Shown: in pieces, positions 21,706 to 32,090 of the stretch
Layout of the letters: each line of letters starts with the position of its first letter
Position numbering within the stretch: position 1 is the stretch's first letter
NCBI GenBank assembly: GCA_947471745.1
Contig: CANJKZ010000952.1
Span: forward strand, 762,001 to 826,000
Source of the DNA: Closterium sp. Naga37s-1
Taxonomy: Eukaryota; Streptophyta; Zygnematophyceae; Desmidiales; Closteriaceae
Direction: 5' to 3'
DNA: 64,000 bases
The notes under the pieces: model-generated
What the model saw: only the letters and a program-made list of their open reading frames with translations
What the model was told of the DNA's origin: nothing
Database searches by the model: none
Translations under genes and position numbers: made by a program

Positions 21706-22560
21706 TACCTTGGTTATGACTTTGGCAAGGAAAATGGCGGGACCCATAATAAACGTAATTGCTGGATGTTTTTAGGCGTTCTTTCTCTTACACTTTTTCT
21801 GTTAATGTAAAACCATCCTCATGCAACTGTATGAAATAGACGTATACGAGGAAATAGCACATGTTCCTTCAATACTATTCCATTCCCTCAGAGGGGATGT
21901 CCACTTGCCTGGGTTTGGAAATCTCGGCTGGTGCGGAACTGTTTTGCGTGTGCGATAGTGATGGGCACGCTTGTTGATCGTGATTGCCGCGAGTTATCCG
22001 CGTTTCTCCTTCCTCTCATCTCCTTCCTCTCATCGCGTTTCGCGATCGCGACGATCGCCTTCGTATGCCGCCCGTCGTAGGCGCCTTGCGCTCCGATTCA
22101 TCTGCGTGTATCGCCCGACAGTCCTTCTTGCCTGAAAGCTAAGCTCTCGTACCCGAGCGTATACAAGCGTGTACACAAAATAGTCAGTGTGATCGCGATG
22201 CGTGAAGCCACTTCACTGAAGTGGCACCTCGTCGTCGCCCACGGATCTCTGAGTGCTTCTAGTCGTCGAGCTCCCCTCCCATCGTCGCGCCTCGCGCCTC
22301 CTCTCCTTTCATCGCGCCTCCCCGAGTGAAGCCTCCCTCCCCCTCGCAGCACCCGCGCGCCTCCCCTCCTCGCGATTCTTCCTCCTTTCGTCGGGCCTCC
22401 CCTCATCACGCCTCCCCGCGTCACGCCTCCGCTCCCCTCATCACGCTTCCCCGCGTCACGCCTACCTCCCCAGTCCTTCACTCACCTGCCCATCCCTTGC
22501 ATTCCATTTCCTGCCCTTGCATTCCCGCTTTGTTACCTTCCCTCGCCATCCCTCCATGGC
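21706..22560. other. 3' flank of the FAS1-like gene and spacer
   Basis: A polyadenylation-like AATAAA lies at 21748-21753. Beyond that the sequence becomes C/T-rich (CGCGTTTC, CCTCATC repeats from about 22000). No gene is supported. Confidence 0.5.
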
Positions 22561-22619
22561 TGTGAGCGAAATTAAACAAAACTTCCCCCCACATCCCCTC
22601 TCCCCTCCATTTCTAACCC

Positions 22620-23500
22620 AACTCTCTAACGCCGCTTCCCCTCATCTCTCCACCTGCTTCCCCTCATTTTTCCACCTGCTTCCCCTCATTTTTCCACCTG
22701 CTTCCCCTCATTTCTCCACCTGTTTCCCCTCATTTCCCCACCTGCTAGCCATCGTTTCCCCACCTGCTAGCCTCGTTTCCCCACCTGCTTTCCCTCGTTT
22801 CCCCACCTGCTTCCCCTTATTTCCCCACATTTTTCCCCTTATTTCCCCACCTGCTTTCCTCGTTTTCCCACCTGCTTCCCTCGTTTCCCCACCTGCTTCC
22901 CCTCATTTCCCCACCTGCTTCCCCTCATATTTCCACCTGCTTCCCCTCGTTTCCCCTCCTTACCCACCTGCTTCCCCTTGTTTCCCCACCTGCTTCCCCT
23001 CGTTTCCCCACCTGTTTCCCATCATTTCTGCACCCCCCTCATTTCATTGCCTGCTTCCCTCATTTCCCCATCTGCTTCCCTTCAGTTCCCCACATTCTTC
23101 CCCTCATTTCTCTACCCGCTTCGCCTCATTTCTCCACCTGCTTCCCCTCATTTCTACACCTGCTTCCCCTCCTTACCCACCTGCTTCCCCTCGTTTCCCC
23201 ACCTGCTTCCCCTCGTTTCCCCACCTGTTTCCCATCAATTCTGCACCCTCCTCATTTCATACCTGCTTCCCTCATTTCCCCATCTGCTTCCCTTCAGTTC
23301 CCCACATTCTTCCCCTCATTTCTCTACCCGCTTCCCCTCATTTCTCCACCTGCTTCCCCTCGTTTCCCCACCTGCTTCCCCTCGTTTCCCCACCTGGTTC
23401 CCCTCGTTTCCCCACGTGCTTCTCATCGTTTCCCCACCTTCTTCTCCTCGTTTCCCCACCTGCTTCCCCTAAATTCCCCACCTTCTTCCCCTCAGTTTAC
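22620..23500. repeat. Degenerate pyrimidine minisatellite (CCTCATTTCCCCACCTGCTTC)n
   Basis: About forty imperfect units of roughly 21 bp (CCACCTGCTTCCCCTCATTTC and variants) lie head to tail. They generate long Pro/Ser/Phe open frames on the plus strand, which I treat as repeat artefacts. Confidence 0.85.
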
Positions 23501-23509
23501 CCCCTCTTT

Positions 23510-23765
23510 GCGCTCGCTTCACCCCCTCCTTGCACTCACTTTACCCCCTCCTTGCACTCACTTTACCCCCTCCTTGCACTCACTTTACCCCCTCCTTGCA
23601 CTCACTTTACCCCCTCCTTGCGCTCACTTTACCCCCTCCTTGCACTCACTTTACCCCCTCCTTGCACTCACTTTACCCACTCCTTACACTCACTTTACCC
23701 CCTCCTTGCACTCACTTTACCCCCTCCTTGCACTCACTTTACCCCCTCCTTGCTCTCAGTTTCCC
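23510..23765. repeat. 22-bp tandem array (TTTACCCCCTCCTTGCACTCAC)n
   Basis: About eleven nearly identical 22-bp units adjoin the preceding minisatellite. Unit identity is high, with single-base variants such as TGCGCTCAC and TACACTCAC. Confidence 0.9.
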
Positions 23766-24061
23766 CCATTCATGTGCTTCATCACTCCCTTGCGTACCCT
23801 CCCTTCCCTCTGTTTCCAAATTCCTGTCCGGGCTTTTACCATCTGCCCGCTCCATCCTCGTCCAAATTCCTCCCGTTCCTCTCTCCCATCGTCCCTGTCT
23901 CTCTTTTCCGCGTTTCCCCCCCCCCCTCTCCCCTCTTGTTGGGGAATTGCTAAGCCATCTGTGCTTCCAACAGTGTTTCTTCTGCTTCTTATTCGTCTGT
24001 TGTTGCTGGTTCTGCTGCCGCCGCTGCCGCTGCTGCTGCTGGTTGTGCTGCGGGTGGGGAG

Positions 24062-24361
24062 GTGAGTGCAGGGGAGATGCTGGCGGGGCTGGAGCAGATG
24101 TTTGGCACGTTCCTGCGGGTGGCGCTGCCCTCACTTCGTCCCGACATGGGGCAGGTCGTATCTGCGCTTTGCAGCATCAGGGATCACGTCGGGGCGTTAC
24201 CTCCGTGCTGGCAGTGCAGCTGGCAGGACGGTATTCTTCTGCCACGCGGTCTCGTGAGAGCGGAATACACAGGAGGTGCTGCCAGCCTGTCTACTCCCTG
24301 GAGCCACATGCCTGCTTCCACTGGTCAAGCGAATTCAAACTGGTCAAACTCTTCTAAGGAG
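24062..24361 (+). CDS. Unrecognised possible exon, cut by copia F
   Basis: After the minisatellites the composition becomes gene-like. An open frame begins MSAGEMLAGLEQMFGTFLRV and includes LPSLRPDMGQVVSALCSIRDHVGALPP, with no family I recognise. The frame runs into the F LTR at 24362 and no continuation is evident beyond F (31763). It could be a truncated host exon or chance. Confidence that it is coding is low. Confidence 0.25.
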
Positions 24362-24809
24362 TGTTGGGCTGAGAAAAGCCCTTAGGATCTTTCAAGGCTA
24401 AGACTCTGATAGGAATGTTGTATTGCGGAAGCGTTTAATGATAAGTTGTTGAACCACCTTGCGCTGGTATGTGAGAGCAAGATAGGATTTTTTTTTATAA
24501 AAAGGTAATACAAGCTTTTATAAGATTACAAGGAATACAAAAGGATGCAATAACCGTTTTGCTGTTGCTGTTGCGGTTCGATACAGTGACGACTCGGGCA
24601 ACTGCTCAATATCGAGTCAGTTGTTTGTCCTTGCTGTCGCGCTGTATTTGTCAAGTCAAAGGTCGCTGACCTTTGACCTTCGCGTAACCTCCGGCTTTTA
24701 CTTTTCTGTCAACCTCCTCGGTTGACTCGCCATTGCTTCGCTGTGGCTTGCCTCGTTTACGGCTCGATGTTACGACACATAGGAAGCGTTAAATTACTTG
24801 TTTCCAACA
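24362..24809 (-). repeat. F 3' LTR
   Basis: 448 bp. It contains an inverted repeat AAAGGTC-gct-GACCTTT (about 24658) and a TTTTATAAAAAGG promoter-like motif (about 24495). The RNase H frame ends inside it at 24794. Confidence 0.9.
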
Positions 24810-26224
24810 CTCCCCTTCGCTTCTGGAGTGTCGTTGCTGGTGACGCGGCCTTGTCCGGTCAGCAACATGCAGTACTCGAATTTATGCTTTCCGAGTTTCT
24901 TGGTCAAATAATCGGCTGCCATCTCGGACGTGGGGCAGTAGGATAGCTCGAGTCTCCCTTTCTCGATCTCGTCTTTCACGAAGAAGTATCGCAGAGCAAT
25001 ATGCTTCGTCCGATTCGCGAACCCGTTCTTGTTCGCTATGCGAATTGCAGATTGGTTGTCGCAGAACAGAGAGAAGCTGGGTAACTGGGCCAGCTTCGCT
25101 TCTTCCAGCAGTTCGCGAAGGTACAGTCCTTCCTTGGTGGCTGAGCATAGTGCAATGTATTCTGCTTCAGCTGAGGAGAGGGCGATTAGTTCCTGTTTGC
25201 TCGACTGCCACGAGATAGGCCCGATAGGCTCGAGTCGGTAGATGTAGCCGGTACGCGAACGCCTGTTGTCGGAGTCGCCGGCGTGGTCGGCATCCACGTA
25301 GCCGATTAGCTTGGGCGTCGTGGTTTCGGTTTTGTAGTAGGTCAGGCCGATTGACAAGGTGCTGACGAGGTAGTGAAGTGCGCGATCGAGCTCCGCCATG
25401 TGTTCTGATTCAGGCTTCTTGAGGTAGGTAGCGAGTTGGCTCGCTGAGTATGATATGTTCGGCCGACAGGTGACGGCTGCGAAGAGCAGGCATCCCAGCT
25501 TTCGTTGATAATCGCGTACGCCGGCGGTTTTGAGCGGAGCTGTTGTTTCCTTGTGATTTCCGGCGGTGTAGCGGTAGGGCGTAGAGATAGCGGCTGGGGT
25601 AAGTCCGAAGCGCTTGGCGATGGTGTCGGCATATTTCGCGGCGCTGAGGTAGATCGCGTTCTCTCCTTCCTGTATGTTGAGCCCGAGATACTGTGTTACA
25701 GTGGAGGAGACGGTGAGTGTGAGATCCCGCTGCAGCTCCCCTTCGAACCAGGTCGTGATGCCGTCGGTCGAGCCGATGTAGAGCAGATCGTCCACGTAGA
25801 CGATGAGAAGGATGTAGTCGGTGCCTTTCGTGAGTCGGTACATGCCTTGGTCGTGCGGTAGTTGGCGGAATCCGATGCGGATTATTCGGGCGTGTAGGTA
25901 CTGTTGCCACAGCCTCGGAGCCTGCTTGATTCCGTACAGGGATTTTTGCAGCTGACAGACTTGGTTAGGGTCTGCGTTAGACCCATGTGGTTGTTCGACG
26001 AAGATTTCAGCATCGACAGGGGCGTAGAGGAAGGCGCTGGCGACGTCGATTTGGCGGAGCTTCTTTCGCTTCATAGCGGCTATCGCGAGGAGATTCCGCA
26101 GTGAGGTGTGTCGGCTAACTGGTGCAAAAGTCTCGGTAAAGTCTCGTCCGTGTTCTTGGTCAACGCCACGTACGACCCAGCGTGCTTTAAGCTTGTCGAT
26201 GGTTCCATCTGCCTTTGTTTTCAC
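24794..26224 (-). pseudogene. F reverse transcriptase - RNase H segment
   Basis: A 476-codon open stretch begins in the RT domain (KTKADGTIDKLKARWVVRG) and includes SLYGIKQAPRLW, the catalytic IVYVDDLLYIG, and SASQLATYLK. It continues through RNase H with YVDADHAGD, SSAEAEYIAL and FCDNQSAI to the end of Pol. It is the best-preserved part of F; the usual N-terminal RT residues lie in another frame just upstream, around 26230-26330, so frameshifts separate it from the linker. Catalytic residues appear intact. Confidence 0.9.
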
Positions 26225-26230
26225 GCGGAA

Positions 26231-26755
26231 AACCCTTCCCGGTGAGTATCGTCTTATTGCGTGCCACTCCGATGGGTACGACCTTCCAGGTGTTGCGTTC
26301 TTCCAGTGCTTTTAATTCCCTGTCCATGGCTTCGCGCCATTTTTCCTTATGCTCCCCCCCCCCCCAGAGCCTGCTGAACCGTTGCAGGCTCCTTTGGTGG
26401 CGCTGCTCCGTGGACGGCGGTGACGAGTCCCAGTATCTGCAGCCCGCTCTGTGTGTAGCGGGGGAGTGTTGGGTCCTCTGGATAAGCTGCTTCGTCTCCC
26501 GCTTCTGGATCAGGTAGGGAATTGGGCCCTATGCGTTCATAAATGTTGGTGTCGACCGGGTGATGTGTAACGTGACCGTTGTCAGCGAAGTCGTAGAAGA
26601 CTTCGGCGTTGATGCTTTCGCGAGGGTTGTCGTCATCCATTGAGATATCCACCGAACAGTAGGGAAGAGGTCCGTCTTCTTCCGAAGCTCTGCCACGTTC
26701 TGCTAGTCCCAGTCAGCTTCATCTGCTTCCGAAGCGAAGGCTCGGTCCCCACGAA
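26231..26755 (-). pseudogene. F IN-RT linker and RT N-terminus, frameshifted
   Basis: The frame at 26347-26652 encodes an acidic linker (NAEVFYDFADNGHV .. LPDPEAGDEAA .. LGLVTAVHG) matching the D linker. A C run (about 26356-26367) breaks the frame; the RELKALEERNTW segment of RT follows in another frame. The segment next to 26755 (FASEADEADWD) is the other side of the solo-LTR insertion. Confidence 0.75.
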
Positions 26756-27972
26756 TGTCAACGGGAGTTGTGTGTTGGCCCCGTCCTCGCTTGGGCGGAG
26801 CCGACTTCGTGGTCGGGTGTGAGGGGAGCAGCCGACCTGCAGCAGTGGGCGAGCTGGTTGACAAGGAGGTCGACCTGCACGGGGGCCACTGCAAGGGCGC
26901 CGACTTCAGGGTGGTGCCGACTTCAGAGCAGGTTGACAAGGAAGTCGACCTGTGGAGGACGTCAACTTGGTGACGTCGACTTGGGGGCAGCCGACTTGGG
27001 TGGTCGGCTGACAGGACTGCTGGTCGACCTGGTGGTTGGTCGACCAGGCATGATGTCGACCTGGTGGTCGACCAGACCTGGTGGTCGACCAGACCTGGTG
27101 GTCGACGGAGGAGGGGCCGACGTCGACCTCGACTCAGGACGCCGAGCAGCAGGGCGTCGAGTAGTTGGGCGTCAACTTGGTGACGCCGACTTCGGGTAGC
27201 CGACTTGGGTGGTCGGCTAACAACTGCGCTGGTCGACGTGGAACTGGTCGACCAGGAGTGCTGGTCGACGTGGAGCTGGTCGACCAGGAGTGACGTCGAC
27301 CTGGAGCTGGTCGACCAGGGGCGTGGTCGACCTGGTGAGGTCGACTTGGAGTGGTCGTCGACTAGGGAGGTCGACGGGCACATACAGGAGCAGCTGGTCG
27401 ACGTGGTTGCCCGGTCGACCAGGTTACCTGGGTGACGAGGTTCTGCGGAAGAGTGCGACGGTCGCCCAGGCGAAGTTGGCGAGTCCGACCTCGGTGGTGG
27501 TATCCCGAGGTCGACGTGGCTGATCAGGTGGAGTCGTCAGCACGAGGTTGACGTGGTGTGTGCGTTGTGCAGATGACAAGGCTCAGCACGCCAATCATCT
27601 GCGAGCACCTGCGAAGCGGGTGCGATGCTGTACTGCGGGAGCAACGCTGGCACGCCGTCAACCTGGTGCGTTGGCACGCCGTCGACTTTGCCCTGCTGGA
27701 GCGCGGTCGACCAAGTCGTGCTGGAACGCGGTCGACCATGCTGCGCTGGCAGTCGACCGACCTGAATGCTAGCTCTGATGTAGTCTTGCTATGCCAACTT
27801 CATTGTACTATTGTTGTCAACTTTCTCTAGTGAAACTCTTGCCAACTTGCCCCGTGAACTAGCAAGCAGTGTGTGCTCTAGGAAAACGACGAAGGACCAA
27901 CGAACGCAGAGATCACACGAGCACCCGTGCCTAGCCCGTAGTCTAGCTCCCGTTGTAGTAGTTATCTCCGCA
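26756..27972 (+). repeat. Solo LTR of a GTCGAC-rich copia family, inside F
   Basis: It starts TGTCAACGGGAG and ends ATCTCCGCA, flanked by the exact duplication ACGAA at 26751-26755 and 27973-27977. Removing it restores the F frame (..GGF-RGDRAFASEADE), matching the linker of D. Its middle is packed with GGTCGACCAG and GTCGACCTGGT units (about 26980-27440). It is homologous, inverted, to 62149-63005, where the end abuts a candidate primer-binding site. Orientation is given for the TG to CA reading. Confidence 0.88.
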
Positions 27973-27977
27973 ACGAA

Positions 27978-28895
27978 ATCCGCCTGTGACGTCGCGTGAA
28001 TTTTCCAAGTTGTACAGGTACATCGGAAGTGTGAGACGTTCGTAGAAGATCACGTCACGTGCTGCCACTGTTTCCTTCGTGTGGACGTCAAAAATCTTCC
28101 ACGTGTTGTAGTGTTTTTCAATGCCCAGGTGTAGTCCCCATTGTGCGCGTTGGGAGAATCGACCGGCGCGTGCAGCTGGGGGTCGGTACTGTACCATGCA
28201 ACCGAACACTCGTAACATTTTTGTGTTGCCCAATTTTCCTGTCCACAGCAGATGCGGTGATGCGTTGATGACGAGAGCAAGTTGTGCAGCATGTAAGCGT
28301 GGTCCATCGCCTCGGGCCACTGGTGGTTGGGTAGCCGCATGCCACGTAGCAGCTTGCGCATGGTGTTCTGGAGGGTCCTATTCATTCTTTCTGCCACGCC
28401 TTGCTGTTGATGAGCGTAGGGAAGGGAGATGAGTCGCTTGATGCCTCTCTCTGCCAAGTATTGCTTGAACCTCTGTGACTGATATTCGCCTCCCCCGTCT
28501 GACTGGAAGCTTTTCAGCTTCACTCCTGATTCTCGTTCTGCTATTGGAAGCCAGGCGACGAAGTCTTCGAAGGCCATGTCACGGCTCGGAAGGTTGAGGT
28601 GCCAGACGTAACGGGTGGCGGCGTCGATGAACGTGATGACGTAGTTGTACGCTCCTTGTCCATTTTCACGGTTGAACAGTATGTCGTTGTAGACCTTCTC
28701 CAGTGGCGCGTATGCCGGCGCGCTTGGGTTGTGGTGAGAGACGAACGGCTGATGAGGTAAGTCGGATCCAGGGCAGGTAAAGCATGTTCCTCGAACTCGT
28801 TGAAGTTCTCTGCCGTCGGGTAGGAGTAGCGAGTCTTTATCAAGTACTCCTGCTCTTATCATGTTGTTCAATGTTGTGTTGCTCGGGTGTCCCAT
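27978..28895 (-). pseudogene. F GAG-pre-integrase and integrase
   Basis: The frame contains DIWHARMGHPS (just upstream of 28895) with CFTCPGS, then integrase YNDILFN, FIDAATRYVWH, FQSDGGGEY and QGVAERMNRTL, so all three acidic residues are in place. At about 28230 a frameshift moves the last part (TKMLRVFGCMVQYRP .. DVIFYERLTLP) to another frame. The segment upstream (about 29090-29275, same frame) is a tandem 21-bp repeat giving ETTPAAA heptads. Confidence 0.85.
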
Positions 28896-29321
28896 CCTTG
28901 CATGCCAGATGTCTTCGCCAGCGCGATGTCCGGGTGAACGTCTGTACAGGTCAGAGTTGGAATAGAAACCTGCGGTGAAGTTTGCGCTTCTGTGGATTTC
29001 CCGTGGAGTGGGAGTCAGCTGTTGCGCAGGAGTCGGTGGCGTATCGTCGATTAAAATTGGTGCAGTTGACGGACCCGCGATTGGTGTCGTAGTTGGTGTT
29101 GTCTCTGCTGCTGCCGATGTTGTCTCTGCTGCTGCCGGTGTTGTCTCTGCTACTGCCGATGTTGTCTCTGCTGCTGCCGGTGTTGTCTCTGCTACTGCCG
29201 ATGTTGTCTCTGCTGCTGCCGGTGTTGCCTCTGCTGCTGCCGGTGTTGTCTCTGCTGCTGCCGATGTTGTCTGGATTGTTGCTAATGCTCTCGTCCGTTC
29301 TGGTTCAAGTATGGTGTTCGA

Positions 29322-30026
29322 TTACCAGAAGCCGCCGGGACTGAAGTCGGGGTCGAGATCCGGTGGGTGTGTCCAGAAAGTGAAGTTGACGATTCCGTCG
29401 CTGTCAGCGGTGCCTTGATCTGGAACAAAGTCGAGGACGAAGACATTATTCTTCAGTATGGCCTTTCCGATGTAGAGTCCGCCTTTCCCGTTGTACAGTT
29501 TGAACTCCTGGGTGGTGCTGTCTGCTTCAAGATGGATTCCCTTCGCCATGAGTTGACTGACGCTCAGTAAGTTGTAGCCGAGTCCTTCTGCAATTAGGAC
29601 TTTCGACATTTGCAGGATAACGTTGGTTTCTCGCGACTGAAGCTGAACTACCTGTTGTCGTCGTGTGCGCAGGTTCTGATTGTTGGCGACGGTGATGACG
29701 ACTTCGCGCTGCAGTTGGTGTTCCCGTTGAACGAAGCGATCCGAGGAGCACATGTGCTGTCCGCAGCAGCTGTCCAAGAACTAGGTGTCTTTCCCGGACG
29801 GTTCGCTCTGGGCGATGGCTGCGTACGTCGGATTGGGCTCCAGTGATTCGCGGCGAGAGATGCTTTCGTCGAGCTGTTCTTCTGGTGAGTAGTATGGTGG
29901 TGATCCGGTGATGCAGGAATCAGTTGTTCTTGCCATGCAGCTCACGATGTTTCTTGTGCCTTGTGCAGGTTTTGTCGTTGATGTCGACTGTACTTGATTG
30001 GTGGGATGCGCCTGTGTAGAAGCCAC
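29322..30026 (-). pseudogene. F protease region
   Basis: In frame with Gag, but split by stops at 29781 and 29322. The protease core shows LGYNLLSVSQLMAKG and KLYNGKGGLYIGKA, typical of copia proteases. The active site reads DSCCGQHM in place of DSGAS.HM, so the catalytic triad context is lost or strongly diverged. The stops make it non-functional as a polyprotein. Confidence 0.75.
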
Positions 30027-30041
30027 TTGACTGCTTGAAGG

Positions 30042-31253
30042 TCAAAGCTGGCGTTGCGGTGGTGTTGACTGTTGCTGATTCGGGCAGTGAGTGCGAGGGT
30101 GTCCGGACGTCTTGCAGAGATGGCAGAATGGCGGTACGTACTGTTGAGCTTGGTGTTTGTTCTCTCGGTTGTTGTTGTTGTTGTAGCGCCGTTGAGTGTG
30201 AAACGCAAACTCAGGTGCTGACGCCCTTTTCTTGTGTCGTTGTTCGTGTAGGTCCATATCCTGCTGTTCAGCGTATATTTCGGCACAGAGTGCCGCTTCG
30301 GAGATCTTCCCGTGAGCTCGGAGGATAGCTCGAGTGGAGCGCCAATGAGGACCAAGGCCAGTGATGACAACTGTCACGAAGGCTTCTTCAGATATCGATC
30401 CTCCGCATCGAAGGAGTCTATCGCGCAGTCCACGACAACGGCTGATATACGCCATCCCCTTTTCGCCGGGTTTCATTTCCACTGTTGTCAGCTGTGCCAT
30501 GAGACGACTTTGATTAACACTGTCTGATGCTTGATACAAGCTCTTTAGGTGGTTGTACGCGAGCTCGGTGGAGTTGCCGTATCCACGATAAGACCGGATG
30601 TTCTGCTGCTCATTCGTCGTTATGTTTCGCAGAAGAATTGTATACGCCATCAGTGACTGATACGTGTACTGTTGCTTGTCGTACTGCGTCCCGTGTGTTG
30701 GGTATGGCAGGGATCCGTCGAAGAATCCAAGAATCTGCGCGCCTTCCATCATCAGCTCAAACTCGAATGACCAAGTATAAAATTCCTTTCCGTCAAAGGG
30801 TGTTGATGTCTGCAGTTTCAAAACGTGTGCGAACTGCGATTGAACCTGAAGCGCGTCCAGTGTCTTCTCGTGTCCAGGTGAAGGCTGCTGGTGTGGCGTG
30901 AAGCTGATGGAGCCGCGTTGAGGCTCGTACGAAGCAAAGGTAGGTTGCTGCTGGTTTCCGCGCGCATAGGATGAGCCGTCAAGGCTCATTGGAGTAACGC
31001 CATTGTTGTTGTCGCTGTTGTTTGATTGCGCAGGTGCTGTTTGCTGGTGCTGCTCGTAGAAGGACATGAAGGAGAAGAAATTCTCCATCATGTTTGGGTC
31101 AAAACCCGATGACTGGTTCGCAAGAGTTTCAATAGATTCAGCAGCTGGTCTTGTCGACGTGCCTCCCTCTGTCTGTAGGCCAGAGACTGGAGGTGGAGTA
31201 GGGGTAGTGCCAGGAGAGCCGTTAGAGGAGCTTCTCTCTTTCTGTGTTGCCAT
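30042..31253 (-). CDS. F Gag, open reading frame with canonical zinc knuckle
   Basis: 403 residues: a low-complexity Ser/Pro/Gln N-terminus, the Gag core (TPFDGKEFYTWSFEFELMMEG .. MAYTILLRNIT .. QLTTVEMKPGEKGMAYISRCRGL), a basic Asn-rich stretch, and the CX2CX4HX4C knuckle CHLCKTSGHPRTHC. The frame stops at 30042, while the same frame continues as the protease, so this may be an acquired stop. The start is the first Met downstream of the primer-binding site (31303-31314). Confidence 0.88.
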   Translation of the reverse strand: MATQKERSSSNGSPGTTPTPPPVSGLQTEGGTSTRPAAESIETLANQSSGFDPNMMENFFSFMSFYEQHQQTAPAQSNNSDNNNGVTPMSLDGSSYARGNQQQPTFASYEPQRGSISFTPHQQPSPGHEKTLDALQVQSQFAHVLKLQTSTPFDGKEFYTWSFEFELMMEGAQILGFFDGSLPYPTHGTQYDKQQYTYQSLMAYTILLRNITTNEQQNIRSYRGYGNSTELAYNHLKSLYQASDSVNQSRLMAQLTTVEMKPGEKGMAYISRCRGLRDRLLRCGGSISEEAFVTVVITGLGPHWRSTRAILRAHGKISEAALCAEIYAEQQDMDLHEQRHKKRASAPEFAFHTQRRYNNNNNRENKHQAQQYVPPFCHLCKTSGHPRTHCPNQQQSTPPQRQL

Positions 31254-31314
31254 GTCTTCTGATGTCGTAGGAGTTTAAACGAAGTTGAATCTTGCCTTGT
31301 CAGCTCTCATACCA

Positions 31315-31762
31315 TGTTGGGCTGAGAAAAGCCCTTATGATCTTTCAAGGCTAAGACTATGATAGGAATGTTGTATTGCGGAAGCGTTTAATGATAAGTT
31401 GTTGAACCACCTTGCGCTGGTATGTGAGAGCAAGATAGGATTTTTTTTATAAAAAGGTAATACAAGCTTTTATAAGATTAGAAGGAATTCAAAAGGATGC
31501 AATAACCGTTTTGCTGTTGCTGTTGCGGTTCGATACAGTGAGGACTCGGGCAACTGCTCAATATTGGAGTCAGTTGTTTGTCCTTGCTGTCGCGCAGTAT
31601 TTGTCAAGTCAAAGGTCGCTGACCTTTGACCTTCGCGTAACCTCCGGCTGTTACTTTTCTGTCAACCTCCTCGGTTGACTCGCCATTGCTTCGCTGTAGC
31701 TTGCCTCGTTTACGACTCGATGTTACGACACATAGGAAGCGTTAAATTACTTGTTTCCAACA
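31315..31762 (-). repeat. F 5' LTR
   Basis: 448 bp, pairing with 24362-24809. The primer-binding site TGGTATGAGAGC (minus strand) directly adjoins 31315. Confidence 0.9.
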
Positions 31763-32090
31763 AGAAGAAGGACATGGCAAGTACCGGTACCGTCCGACCC
31801 CCACACCACAGGTCCCCATGTCCTGTAGTGCTGTGCTGTTGACTTCTGTTGATTTTGCGCTGCGTACGGTACTCCCCCATTATGCAAATGACAAAATCGT
31901 TCATCCCACCTAGAGAATTCCTACAGCGTGTTTGACGGGTGGGCGAAATGGAGTGTCTACAAAGTAAGCAAGTGATGGAGTGCCTTGATTTGCTAAATCA
32001 AGTGAAGACTGCACTCAGGGAGTAATATCCAGAGGGTTTAAGGTTAATGAACAATTGCTTGCAACCAAATACCACAATGCAACCCAGAGG
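31763..32090. other. Spacer between F and the truncated copia
   Basis: No coding or repeat feature is recognised. I looked here for the missing first half of the D 5' LTR and did not find it. Confidence 0.5.

Larger units (their letters stand above)
24362..31762 (-). mobile_element. F: Ty1/copia retrotransposon with 448-bp LTRs, carrying a solo LTR
   Basis: LTRs 24362-24809 and 31315-31762 start TGTTGGGCTGAG and end TTTCCAACA, and differ at about 12 positions. The flanks AGGAG and AGAAG suggest a 5-bp target duplication with one change. On the minus strand: primer-binding site TGGTATGAGAGC by 31314, Gag, protease, integrase, RT and RNase H, then a polypurine tract (GAAGCGAAGGGGAG) by 24810. 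A 1.2-kb LTR of another family sits in the IN-RT linker. It belongs to a different copia branch from C1, A, B and E, and to the same branch as D. Confidence 0.92.

Noticed and set aside
22253..23953. 566-codon open frame rich in Pro, Ser and Phe
   Set aside because: It is generated by the pyrimidine minisatellites; neighbouring frames are just as open and there is no domain.
26703..27383. 226-codon open frame
   Set aside because: It lies in the GTCGAC repeat of the solo LTR, and only its last residues are F coding sequence.
32068..32072. AATAC as target duplication of the truncated copia (AATAC also at 33616-33620)
   Set aside because: Eighteen unexplained bases separate it from the element and the element has no 5' LTR, so the match may be chance.
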